Shown here piece after piece: positions 9,866 to 17,466 of a stretch of 64,000 nucleotides of DNA. Location: NCBI RefSeq assembly GCF_000241305.1, contig NZ_BAEH01000075.1, positions 25,037 through 89,036 of the forward strand, in the 5' to 3' direction. A program made the translations under genes and the position numbers. The notes below the pieces were generated by a model. That model was not told the DNA's origin and ran no database searches. It saw only the letters and a list, made by a program, of their open reading frames with translations. The first letter of the stretch is position 1; each line of letters starts with the position of its first letter. Source of the stretch: Gordonia effusa NBRC 100432. GTDB lineage: Bacteria > Actinomycetota > Actinomycetes > Mycobacteriales > Mycobacteriaceae.

Positions 9866-10326
9866 TCCCAGCTCGACGAGACAATCGGCTGGCCAATGGC
9901 CGCTTCCGCCTCTGCCCGCGTCACGTCACGAATATGCTGCGCGAACGTCCAGCAATGGCCTTCGGGGTCGACCACGCGGTAGGTCCGGTCACCGTAAAAC
10001 TGATCGGACGGTTCTGCCTGCACCACACCACCGGCGGCTTGCGCCCGGCGAAAGTGCGCATCGATGTCATCAGTCAGTTGCACGTGGACCGTTTGAGTAT
10101 TCGCACCATCGATCGAGGCCGGGCTGCGTGTCCACTCGGCCCACTGGGCGCCGATCATTATCCGACCGCCCGACGGGGCGGCCATCTCGTAATGGGACAT
10201 CTCCGGCGCATCGGGCGGGCCGTCGATGGCCATCGTCGTCTCAAACCCGAACGCGTCACTCAGCCAAGTGAGCGCCGCCTTTGGGTCCCGGTAGAACACA
10301 GCCGAGGTAAATACATTGTCGTCCAT
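9862..10326 (-). CDS. VOC family protein (glyoxalase/PhnB-like)
   Basis: 154 residues in the vicinal oxygen chelate fold, with two beta-alpha-beta-beta-beta modules (FYRDPKAALTWLSDAFGFE; YRVVDPEGHCWTFAQH). It resembles the PhnB-like group often annotated as glyoxalase or bleomycin resistance relatives. First gene of the VOC-ArsR-SRPBCC operon. Its ATG (10326) lies inside the left arm of a perfect inverted repeat, so repression may also block initiation. No substrate can be assigned. Confidence 0.87.
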   Translation of the reverse strand: MDDNVFTSAVFYRDPKAALTWLSDAFGFETTMAIDGPPDAPEMSHYEMAAPSGGRIMIGAQWAEWTRSPASIDGANTQTVHVQLTDDIDAHFRRAQAAGGVVQAEPSDQFYGDRTYRVVDPEGHCWTFAQHIRDVTRAEAEAAIGQPIVSSSWE

Positions 10327-10351
10327 ATGGGCAATTATTTCCCCATATGGA
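10322..10351. promoter_or_regulatory. 10-10-10 inverted repeat over the start of the VOC-ArsR operon
   Basis: TCCATATGGG (10322-10331) and CCCATATGGA (10342-10351) are exact reverse complements with a 10-base AT-rich spacer, giving a centre-to-centre distance of 20 bases, about two helical turns. The left arm contains the ATG of the VOC gene. It is a strong candidate operator for the ArsR protein of this operon. Confidence 0.65.
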
Positions 10352-10359
10352 AACTAAAT

Positions 10360-10403
10360 CAAGGGCAAAAACTGGCCGCGCCACCGAGTGGTGACGCGGC
10401 CAG
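10360..10403 (-). terminator. Intrinsic terminator of rpsO
   Basis: CTGGCCGCGCCAC (10372-10384) pairs with GTGACGCGGCCAG (10391-10403) with one mismatch; on the minus strand TTTTT (10371-10367) follows. It lies 14 bases after the rpsO stop and just upstream of the VOC operon operator. Confidence 0.85.
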
Positions 10404-10417
10404 CTGAAATCTGTGCG

Positions 10418-10687
10418 TTAGCGGCGCAGGCCGAGGCGCTCGATCAGCGAGCGGTAACGCTCGATGTCGACGCTGGCGACGTACTTGAGCAGACGACGGC
10501 GACGGCCGACGAGGAGCAGCAGGCCACGACGACTGTGGTGGTCGTGCTTATGCTGCTTCAGGTGCTCGGTGAGGTCGGTGATGCGCTTGGTCAGCAGGGC
10601 GACCTGCGCTTCGGGCGAACCGGTGTCGGTCTCGTGGAGGCCGTACTCGGTGAGGACTTCCTTCTTCTGCGCGGCAGTCAATGCCAT
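10418..10687 (-). CDS. rpsO: 30S ribosomal protein S15
   Basis: 89 residues, the usual S15 length, with the rRNA-binding signature [23 protein letters not shown] and [21 protein letters not shown]15 binds the 16S rRNA central domain early in 30S assembly. A purine-rich GGAGACTGCC precedes the ATG. It is followed by its own strong terminator, consistent with pnp being uncoupled in this genome. Confidence 0.97.
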   Translation of the reverse strand: MALTAAQKKEVLTEYGLHETDTGSPEAQVALLTKRITDLTEHLKQHKHDHHSRRGLLLLVGRRRRLLKYVASVDIERYRSLIERLGLRR

Positions 10688-10802
10688 GGCAGTCTCCTTA
10701 TTTCAGTTCCGCGTCCATTCACCTGGTGCGCCACCGCGGACTGCAGCAACACCGAGGAGCCAGAGTACCAGCGGGCAACCGGCGCGCCCAAATCGCGAGC
10801 AG

Positions 10803-11762
10803 CTACTCCCCTAGCACTCGTCGCGTCTTTTCGACGTCTTTCGCCATCTCGGCAAGCAGATCATCGATGCTGTCGAAAGCAACCATCGGCCGGATATGTG
10901 CGACAAAATCGACTGCCACATGCTGGCCATAGAGGTCCGCGCTGGTGTCGAGGACGAATGCTTCGACGGTGCGGGTGCGACCCGAGAATGTTGGGTTGGT
11001 ACCAACCGATACCGCGGCTTGATATCGCGCCCCCGGTTCCACTTGTCCCACAACGGGTCCCGCACCCAATACGGTGAACCACGCGGCGTACACACCGTCG
11101 GCGGGAATCGCCGAATGCATCGGCGGCGCGACATTGGCCGTCGGGTACCCGAGTTGACGACCGCGTCCGTCACCACGAACGACCACGCCCTCGACTCGGT
11201 GCGGACGGCCAAGCGCTTCGGCAGCTGACTCGACGTCGCCGGCAGCGACGCACGACCTGATGTAGGTGGACGAAAATGTCACCGCATGTTCACCGAATAG
11301 CGAAATCGCTTGTACCTCAAAGCCGAACCGGGCGCCGGATTCACGGAGTTTGTCGACAGTGCCGGCGGCCTTCTTGCCATAGGTGAAGTTATCGCCGACG
11401 ACGACCTCGGACGCGTGTAGCCGCTCCACGAGTACTTCGTGCACGAAATCCTTCGGCGACTGTGCGGCCAGCACCGGGGTGAATGGCATAACGCAGAAGA
11501 CGTCGATACCCATCGCTTCGGCGAGTTCGGCGCGCCGGGTCAAGGTGGTCAGCTGCGGCGGGTGACTCCCCGGACGCACGACCTCGGCCGGGTGCGGATC
11601 GAATGTCATCAACACAGATGGCACACCGCGCTGCTGCGCCGCCGCGGTCGCGGCATGTACCAATTGTGCGTGTCCCCGGTGGACCCCATCGAAAACTCCG
11701 ATGGTGACCACGCATCTACCCCAGTCTGCTGGAATGTCGTCGAGCCCTCGCCAACGCAACAC
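10803..11762 (-). CDS. ribF: Bifunctional riboflavin kinase/FAD synthetase
   Basis: 319 residues. The N-terminal FMN adenylyltransferase domain carries VVTIGVFDGVHRGHAQLV; the C-terminal riboflavin kinase domain carries GRGRQLGYPTANV. The enzyme converts riboflavin to FMN and FAD in the cytoplasm. The GTG at 11762 begins LRWRGLDDIPADWGRC, as in mycobacterial RibF. Position between rpsO and sirR is as in M. tuberculosis. A 115-base gap separates it from rpsO. Confidence 0.95.
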   Translation of the reverse strand: MLRWRGLDDIPADWGRCVVTIGVFDGVHRGHAQLVHAATAAAQQRGVPSVLMTFDPHPAEVVRPGSHPPQLTTLTRRAELAEAMGIDVFCVMPFTPVLAAQSPKDFVHEVLVERLHASEVVVGDNFTYGKKAAGTVDKLRESGARFGFEVQAISLFGEHAVTFSSTYIRSCVAAGDVESAAEALGRPHRVEGVVVRGDGRGRQLGYPTANVAPPMHSAIPADGVYAAWFTVLGAGPVVGQVEPGARYQAAVSVGTNPTFSGRTRTVEAFVLDTSADLYGQHVAVDFVAHIRPMVAFDSIDDLLAEMAKDVEKTRRVLGE

Positions 11763-11861
11763 GAGTCACAGCCTACAGGCACCCTGATCGCCACTGCGCG
11801 GCAAGGACGTCATCACCGACACGCACGCCAACGACACCAGGCGACATCGTCAACCCTGCAC

Positions 11862-11877
11862 GCCTAGACTGTTACCC
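11862..11877 (+). promoter_or_regulatory. Possible -10 of a near-leaderless sirR transcript
   Basis: TAGACT lies about 8 bases before the sirR ATG at 11878 (CCTAGACTGTTACCCATG). No Shine-Dalgarno sequence is present, so transcription probably starts at or within a few bases of the ATG, a common arrangement in this order. This is inference from spacing only. Confidence 0.4.
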
Positions 11878-12630
11878 ATGCCTAACCGCTCCGGCCCCGC
11901 GTCACAACGCGTCCCCGACGAGAACGCCGATAGCGCCACGGCACCCCCGACGACATCGGTCGAAGATCTGACGTCGGTCACCCAGGACTATCTCAAAGTG
12001 ATCTGGACCGCGCAGGAGTGGGCAGAAGTCAAAGTCACTACCAAGATGCTCGCCGAGAAGCTTGGTGTCTCGCCGTCAACGGCGTCCGAATCGATCCGCA
12101 AACTCGCCGACCAAGGCCTTGTCTCCCATGAGAAGTACGGCGCGGTCAGCCTTACCGAGTCCGGTCAGATCGCCGCGATCAGCATGGTGCGCAGACACCG
12201 GTTGTTAGAAACATTTCTCGTGTCCGAGCTCGGCTACGGCTGGGATGAAGTGCACGATGAGGCCGAGATCCTCGAGCACGCGGTATCTGACCGATTGATG
12301 GCGCGGATTGACTCGAAACTCGGCCACCCAGAACGTGATCCGCACGGCGACCCCATTCCGGCGCTCGACGGGTCGATGGCCTTGCCGTCCGCGACCAGGC
12401 TGGCTGACCTGTCGGTCGGCGACTCCGGAACCGTCGCACGTATCTCCGACACCGACCCCGACATGCTCCGCTACTTCCACGAGGTTGGCGTCGCCCTGGA
12501 CTGCGTGCTGACCGTCGTCGAGAAGCGTCCGTTCGCCGGAACCACCAGCATCGAGGTCAATGGCGGCACAACGCTGGATCTTGGCGATATCGCAACGCAC
12601 GCAATCTATTTGGACCCGCACGCGAGTTAG
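11878..12630 (+). CDS. sirR: DtxR/MntR family metal-dependent regulator (SirR-like)
   Basis: 250 residues. After a disordered first 30 residues comes a winged helix (LAEKLGVSPSTASESIRKLADQGLV), then a dimerisation and metal-binding domain with the expected His/Glu residues (RRHRLLETFLVSELGYGWDEVHDEAEILEHAVSD region) and a C-terminal SH3-like FeoA domain (DLSVGDSGTVARI). The protein and position match M. tuberculosis Rv2788 (SirR). The family represses metal uptake in response to manganese or iron. Convergent with truB, divergent from ribF. Which metal it senses cannot be settled here. Confidence 0.9.
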   Translation: MPNRSGPASQRVPDENADSATAPPTTSVEDLTSVTQDYLKVIWTAQEWAEVKVTTKMLAEKLGVSPSTASESIRKLADQGLVSHEKYGAVSLTESGQIAAISMVRRHRLLETFLVSELGYGWDEVHDEAEILEHAVSDRLMARIDSKLGHPERDPHGDPIPALDGSMALPSATRLADLSVGDSGTVARISDTDPDMLRYFHEVGVALDCVLTVVEKRPFAGTTSIEVNGGTTLDLGDIATHAIYLDPHAS

Positions 12631-12640
12631 CGCGGCGCTA

Positions 12641-13564
12641 CTAGCGCAGAGTTGCCGGTCGTACCACCATCACCGACGAGGCCCGTCGGCCCTTCTCGCG
12701 AATCAGAGCGATCGGCTGGCCGGCCGGGTCGATCACGACATAGATTTCTTTACGTCCCACCGGTTCTAACCAACGGCCCTGGCTTATGCCCTCCGCCTCT
12801 TCGAAACTGATCTGCCGGTGCGGGAACGCCAGTTTTGCTGCCTCGTCGATATGCAGACTGAGCGGCGGCGTCCCCCCAGTCTCCGGATCGCGCACCAGTT
12901 CATCAAGCGTGCGCGAGTGTTCCAGCCCGAACGGGCCGACTTTGGTGCGGCGCAACGCGGTCAGATGGCCGCCAACCGCGAGCGCGCCGCCCAGATCGCG
13001 TGCCAGCGCACGAATATAGGTTCCCGAGGAACAGTCGACCTCGACGTCGAGGTCGACGAATTGCCCTTCGCGTCGGGTGGCGACGACCGCGAAGCGTTGT
13101 ACGTTTACTGGCCGCGCGGCGAGTTCGAACTCCTCACCGGTACGCATGAGGGCGTGCGCACGCCGGCCATCGACTTTGATGGCTGACACCTTGGCCGGCA
13201 CCTGCATGATGTCGCCGGTCAATTCCGCTACGCCAGAGGCAATTTCGCCGTCGGTCAATTCGGACGCGTCGGCGGTCGACACAACTGCGCCCTCGGCGTC
13301 GTCGGAGTCGGTAGCTTGACCGAGACGAATCGTCGCTTCATACGACTTGGTCGTCAGTGACAACAGCCCGAGCAATTTGGTCGCTCGCTCGATACCGACC
13401 ACCAAAACGCCGGTCGCCATCGGATCGAGCGTCCCGGCGTGCCCGACCCGACGTGTATTGAACCCCTTGCGGCACTTGGCTACAACGTCGTGACTGGTCA
13501 TTCCGGCCGGCTTGTCGACGACAACTAGTCCGGCATTGTCGAGATGTGCGTGGTCCTCCGCCAT
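12641..13564 (-). CDS. truB: tRNA pseudouridine(55) synthase
   Basis: TruB makes pseudouridine 55 in the T loop of tRNAs. 307 residues from the ATG at 13564, with the catalytic Asp in GHAGTLDPMATGVLVV, the N-terminal VVDKPAGMTSHDVV and the RNA-binding SSGTYIRALARDLG. A C-terminal PUA-like extension follows. The ATG overlaps the pptT stop by one base (TGATG); an in-frame extension upstream is pptT sequence read in another frame. Same neighbours as in M. tuberculosis. Confidence 0.95.
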   Translation of the reverse strand: MAEDHAHLDNAGLVVVDKPAGMTSHDVVAKCRKGFNTRRVGHAGTLDPMATGVLVVGIERATKLLGLLSLTTKSYEATIRLGQATDSDDAEGAVVSTADASELTDGEIASGVAELTGDIMQVPAKVSAIKVDGRRAHALMRTGEEFELAARPVNVQRFAVVATRREGQFVDLDVEVDCSSGTYIRALARDLGGALAVGGHLTALRRTKVGPFGLEHSRTLDELVRDPETGGTPPLSLHIDEAAKLAFPHRQISFEEAEGISQGRWLEPVGRKEIYVVIDPAGQPIALIREKGRRASSVMVVRPATLR

Positions 13565-14235
13565 CAGATCAGCGTGATCGTCGTCGTGATGAAACCCTGG
13601 TCGATCAGCCAGCGACCGGGCAAGTGCAGCAATGGTTCTCCCCCGTCGTCGGTCTTTCCGTCGATGAGAATCGTGGACGTGAAGGTGCCCGATGCCGCGC
13701 CGCCATCGGAACCCGAAGTCTGCTCGAACACGATGTGTGCGTCCTCGAAACCCAACCAGCGATGGGTCAGCGGAAACCACGCCTTGTATGTTGTCTCCTT
13801 GGCGCAGAACAGAAGTCGATCCCAATGCAGCCCCGCCGGACGTGTTGCGAGCACATCGCGCTCCGCGGCGATACTGGTGTGGTCGAGCACGCCCTCGGGC
13901 AGTGCGTCATGCGGCTCGGAATCGATTCCGAGCGATCGAATCGCCATCGCATAACCGACGATTGCCGCGCGGTAGCCGTCGGTGTGCGTAATGGATCCGA
14001 CGACGTTGCGCGGCCAGAGCGGTTCACCGGTCTCGCCGCGCATGATCGGTCCGGCGTCGGCACCCAACTGCGACAACGCTTCTCGTGCGCAATGTCGGGC
14101 AGTGATGAATTCGCGGCGCCGTTTTTCCACTGCCCGGCCGATGATCGGTTCCTCGGCGGGCAATGCGGTTAATCCCGCGGGATCGTCAAATGCCTCCACA
14201 CCGATGACACCGGACGGCAGAATCTGTTCAATCAA
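13564..14235 (-). CDS. pptT: 4'-phosphopantetheinyl transferase PptT
   Basis: 223 residues. It transfers phosphopantetheine from CoA to carrier domains of type I FAS, Pks and NRPS proteins, required for mycolate and siderophore synthesis in this order. Family motifs are GIDSEPHDALPEGV (magnesium-binding Asp and Glu) and FCAKETTYKAWFPLTHRWLGF. The only in-frame start after an upstream TAG is TTG at 14235, so translation is taken to begin there; the N-terminus is a few residues shorter than the M. tuberculosis protein. Coupled to truB by a one-base overlap. Confidence 0.93.
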   Translation of the reverse strand: MIEQILPSGVIGVEAFDDPAGLTALPAEEPIIGRAVEKRRREFITARHCAREALSQLGADAGPIMRGETGEPLWPRNVVGSITHTDGYRAAIVGYAMAIRSLGIDSEPHDALPEGVLDHTSIAAERDVLATRPAGLHWDRLLFCAKETTYKAWFPLTHRWLGFEDAHIVFEQTSGSDGGAASGTFTSTILIDGKTDDGGEPLLHLPGRWLIDQGFITTTITLI

Positions 14236-14286
14236 CTGTGCTGCCTAACTTCTCATGTGACGTTGCCAACGCAATCGCTGCCAACG

Positions 14287-15252
14287 TCATTTCGACTCCG
14301 ACCTGCGCCGCGCTTGGCGTTCTTCGAGTTTCCGACGAAACTCGGCGGCTCGTTCTTGATAGTCGGCTGGTAGCTCGAATCGCGCACCATGTTCGGGAAG
14401 GTCACTCGGCCTCATTCCGGGATCTGGCCAGATCTGCCGCAACAACGGCTCGGGCAGTCCGCGGCGCTTCCATTCGCGCGGATAGCCAACCGAGACCTCC
14501 TCGAAGCGGACGTCGTCGTACCAGGTGGTTCGCGGAATATGCAGGTGGCCGTATACGGCGCAGGCGGCTCGGTAGCGGGTATGCCAGTCGTGAGTGAGTT
14601 CGCTGCCGCACCATAGGGCGAACTCCGGGTACATCAACGCGTCGGTCGGCTCTCGTCGCAGGGGCCAGTGGTTGATCAGGATTGTCCGCTCGGCAGGGTC
14701 GATCGTGTCGAGGCGCTTTCGCGTCGCTTCGATCCGGGCGCGGCCCCAGGCATCCCGGGTCGGGTACGGCTCCGGAGAGATAAGGAATTCGTCGGTCGCT
14801 ACGACATTGCGCTCGCGGGCAAGTGCCAGCGCCGCCAGCGCGGTAGTGGTGCCCTCGGGACGAAATGTGTAGTCGTACAACAGAAACATCGGCACAATCC
14901 GCACCGGCTCGGAACCGCTGACACCAGCGTCGAAGATCGGGAAGATGTCGTCGGGCGTCACCACGTCGATGTCCCGGCATGCCTGTACGAGGTAGTCGTA
15001 CCGTGCTACGCCATGAATCTGAAGTGGGTCCTTGGCTGTGGTGTAGAGCTCATGGTTGCCGGGCACCCAGATGACGGTGGCGAAACGTGCGCGCAGACGT
15101 CGAAGAGTGTCGATGATGTCGTCGGTGCGTTCGGCGACGTCGCCGGCGACGATCAGCCAATCGTCGGCGTCGGTGGGACGAATCTGATCGACGATGTGCT
15201 CGTTGCCGCGGTGCGCTACGTGCAGATCGCTGATCGCCCAGAGAGTTGCCAC
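14287..15252 (-). CDS. Calcineurin-like metallophosphoesterase (Rv2795c-like)
   Basis: 321 residues with the dimetal phosphoesterase motifs in order: SDLHV near residue 8, GDVAE near 37, GNHE near 65, and the C-terminal GHLH region. A C-terminal tail of Arg/Glu-rich helix follows. In M. tuberculosis the homologue Rv2795c lies next to pptT and its loss is known to affect resistance to PptT inhibition; the same adjacency here (51-base gap) suggests the functional link is kept. Substrate unproven; CoA-type phosphopantetheine products are the likely candidates by analogy. Confidence 0.9.
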   Translation of the reverse strand: MATLWAISDLHVAHRGNEHIVDQIRPTDADDWLIVAGDVAERTDDIIDTLRRLRARFATVIWVPGNHELYTTAKDPLQIHGVARYDYLVQACRDIDVVTPDDIFPIFDAGVSGSEPVRIVPMFLLYDYTFRPEGTTTALAALALARERNVVATDEFLISPEPYPTRDAWGRARIEATRKRLDTIDPAERTILINHWPLRREPTDALMYPEFALWCGSELTHDWHTRYRAACAVYGHLHIPRTTWYDDVRFEEVSVGYPREWKRRGLPEPLLRQIWPDPGMRPSDLPEHGARFELPADYQERAAEFRRKLEERQARRRSESK

Positions 15253-15299
15253 GGTTTTCCATCCTTCCAGATCGCCCGGCCGCGACCCAAAAACGGGCG

Positions 15300-15335
15300 C
15301 AACGAAAAGGCCGCCGGTGGTCGTTCCGGCGGCCT
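15300..15335 (-). terminator. Intrinsic terminator of the lipase gene
   Basis: AGGCCGCCGG (15308-15317) and CCGGCGGCCT (15326-15335) form a perfect 10-bp stem with an 8-base loop; on the minus strand it is followed by TTTCGTTGC. It lies 17 bases after the lipase stop and separates that gene from the phosphoesterase. Confidence 0.85.
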
Positions 15336-15351
15336 ATCTCGTTGTCAGTTG

Positions 15352-16107
15352 TCAGGGGCGGTAGCCCGGCGCGCCAGGCCGCAAAGACTTCTTGTAGTTC
15401 AGCGTGCCATCTCGATCGGTGACGAAACGACCGGCGCAATTGCCTTTCAACGACGCGACGGTGACGTCCCATACTCGCGAGTCGAAGGATTCGAAAGTGT
15501 GCTCAAGACCCAGTCGCGGCAGAGATTCGTTGGCCGGCACCGGGGTCACCCGGCATTGACCGCCGTCGAGGTCGCCGGTTGCGTACTCGCGTGCGCTGCG
15601 CACGCCGAAGTACTTGGTCGGACCGGGAGTGTCGTCACCCTTGTTGATCGCGGTCAGGAATTTGTTCCCGGGGCATACTTCACGGCCAACGTTCTGCGAG
15701 CAAGCGGCCGAAGAACCGTACTGGGGGCTGCCAATTGCGACGTAAGTGGCGACCTTCTTGGTTCCACCCAATTCTTTGAGGTACCAACGCGCCGACATTC
15801 CGCCCATGCTGTGTCCGACGAGCGCGACCTTGGCGCCCGGATGCGCGCGGCGTTCACGGTCGACGGCCTTGCCGATCGCCCTGGCATCGGCCCTGACGTC
15901 GAATCCCTTGAGGTCGAGGAGAGTCGTCGGGTACCCGCGTGAGGTGAGGTTGTCCGCCATCAGGGTGTACGGCGTAGTGCCGAACGACTGACCAGGAATG
16001 AGCAGCACGCGAGTCTGCTGCGGCGCGGCCTGGGCCGGTACTGCGACCGCGAAGGCGCCCACTGTGATGACACTGACTATTGCGAAGAGAATTCGACGAA
16101 CCGACAT
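15352..16107 (-). CDS. Secreted lipase/esterase, alpha/beta hydrolase (lipase class 2-like)
   Basis: 251 residues with a Sec signal peptide (hydrophobic residues 5-22, cleavage likely after VPAQA). The mature protein has the oxyanion-strand VLLIPGQSFG and nucleophile elbow GHSMGG; Cys residues (SAACSQNVGREVC) may form a disulfide outside the cell. The fold resembles actinobacterial lipase class 2 proteins acting on acyl esters. A sequence matching the IdeR/DtxR iron box at 15 of 19 positions begins 5 bases upstream of the ATG, suggesting iron-repressed expression. Own terminator at 15300-15335. Confidence 0.88.
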   Translation of the reverse strand: MSVRRILFAIVSVITVGAFAVAVPAQAAPQQTRVLLIPGQSFGTTPYTLMADNLTSRGYPTTLLDLKGFDVRADARAIGKAVDRERRAHPGAKVALVGHSMGGMSARWYLKELGGTKKVATYVAIGSPQYGSSAACSQNVGREVCPGNKFLTAINKGDDTPGPTKYFGVRSAREYATGDLDGGQCRVTPVPANESLPRLGLEHTFESFDSRVWDVTVASLKGNCAGRFVTDRDGTLNYKKSLRPGAPGYRP

Positions 16108-16112
16108 TCTTA

Positions 16113-16131
16113 GAAGGTTAGCCTAAGTTGA
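16113..16131 (-). promoter_or_regulatory. Iron box (IdeR/DtxR-type operator) upstream of the lipase gene
   Basis: Read on the minus strand, TCAACTTAGGCTAACCTTC matches the DtxR/IdeR consensus TWAGGTTAGSCTAACCTWA at 15 of 19 positions, including the uninterrupted TTAGGCTAACCTT core. It lies 5 bases before the lipase ATG, overlapping where promoter and start must lie. Confidence 0.65.
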
Positions 16132-16249
16132 TCTGGTTGGTAAGTTGGGTATACGACTCGCGTATTGGTGTCGGCTGGCGCGGATGGATGGTTCACAGCT
16201 CGCGGGTCAGTTTAGGCGGTCGAGTGCGCGGCGGGTCCCGATGGTCTAG

Positions 16250-16500
16250 TGCGCTCGGCGAGCGCCAGCGAGACGCGCGCGTATCGAGACCGAGTGATAT
16301 CTATCTCGGAATCGATTGCGCCGCAGCGAGTTTGGCGGTCACCTCACCGGGTCTCGATACACCTCGTCGCTAGCGCTCCTCGGAACTCGACCATCTGGGG
16401 TGGAACTCGACCATCGAGAGGTTGGGTTTAACTCTCTCCTCGGAACTCGACCATCGGGGGGAGAGAACTGGCTCCCCTCGGCGCTCGACCATCCCGGGGG
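16250..16500. repeat. Cluster of TCTCGATAC / CTCGACCA repeat words
   Basis: GTATCGAGAC at 16281-16290 and GGGTCTCGATACACC at 16349-16363 are inverted relative to each other. Then GGAACTCGACCATC occurs at 16382-16395, 16402-16415 and 16442-16455, and GGCGCTCGACCATC at 16480-16493. The first, third and fourth copies are preceded by a CTCCTC-like word. The same words build the nested palindrome at 35986-36096. This looks like a REP-type family with decayed units. Confidence 0.8.
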
Positions 16501-16563
16501 CCAAGTATTCGCGTGAATGACAGCCATGCCAACCATCGCGACTTTAGCGGCGAGAATTGCCGA

Positions 16564-17368
16564 GTGACAACCCCACCGCCACCCACGCCGACTTTGCCAA
16601 CGCCTCCTCGCGAACGCTCCCCGCTCGTCGACATCGCGATCAGCACGGTGATCGGGCTGGTTGTGCTCGTACCAGGCCACATCGTCGGCATATACGACAA
16701 CCCGGAATATCCCACCGAGAGTTTCGAGACTTCCGGCTGGTGGCCCACTTGGATGTTCGACACCGCTCCGGTGATCTTGTTCGTGATTCTGCTGCTCATC
16801 GGGCCGCACACCGGTACGACGCATCAGCGCCGGTGCCGTGGCGGTTGTACTGCTGGGCGCAATACGCATATACGCGATTCCCCCATTTTCTGATCTTCTT
16901 CCGCATTCAATTTCGATCTTCGGGCGACAGACGCAAACAAGCACGGCGCTGGGAGCAATCTGGGTTATCGGGTTTGTCGTCTCATGGAGCATCGCGCGTC
17001 GTCGCACCGACTTCGCGTGGCTCGGCGTAGTGCCGGCAATGATCATTGCCACAGCATGGGTGGCAATAAAGTTCTTTTGGCCATCTCTTCCTTACGACGT
17101 CGCGGACTACACACACCCTTTAGCCGTCGGACTGATCACAGACCTTGTCATCCTGCTCGGCATCCTCGCCATCTGGGCGTGCGACGCCATCGGCATGGCG
17201 ATGCGCAGGCCACCGCGCCAATTCCAGCCGCAAGGCTATGTGCCGCAACAGTTTCCGCCGCCGAACTATGCTCCTCAAACTCCACCGCCGAGTTACCCAG
17301 CTCCGGAAATCCCGCCGCAATCTACCTACCAACCCAAGCACTCCCGACCGGCGCCGCCGACTCTGTGA
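16564..17368 (+). pseudogene. Proline-rich multi-TM membrane protein, frameshifted tandem paralogue
   Basis: From the GTG at 16564 the frame encodes VTTPPPPTPT, then PLVDIAISTVIGLVVLVPGHIVGI and a second hydrophobic segment, until about 16797. There the match to the neighbour 17467-18267 continues in the next frame (GRTPVRRISAGAVAVVLLGAIR), running to 17368 and ending in QPQGYVPQQFPPPNYAPQTP. One extra base near 16790-16805 would explain the change. The two genes share the same start context and both Pro/Gln-rich tails, so they are a tandem duplication. Either a true pseudogene, a sequencing error, or much less likely a programmed shift. Function unknown. Confidence 0.7.
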
Positions 17369-17466
17369 CCGACGCGTCCACTGAGTGGCCTAACTGACGA
17401 TCACGACGGCAATCGGTACTCGGTCTGAATGACACGGACCCGCATTCCGTCTGCGAAAATTGCCTC

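Larger units (their letters stand above)
16108..16563. other. Gene-free spacer with dispersed repeats
   Basis: 456 bases between the divergent lipase and membrane-protein genes. It holds the iron box (16113-16131) and a cluster of dispersed repeat words from about 16250 to 16500. No plausible protein was seen in either strand. Confidence 0.7.

Noticed and set aside
14668..15942. Plus-strand open frame across the phosphoesterase and lipase genes
   Set aside because: It crosses two certain minus-strand genes and their terminator and has no recognisable domain.
16250..16500. CRISPR array
   Set aside because: The 14-base units are not evenly spaced (20, 40 and 38 bases apart), the spacers are not uniform, and no cas gene is near.
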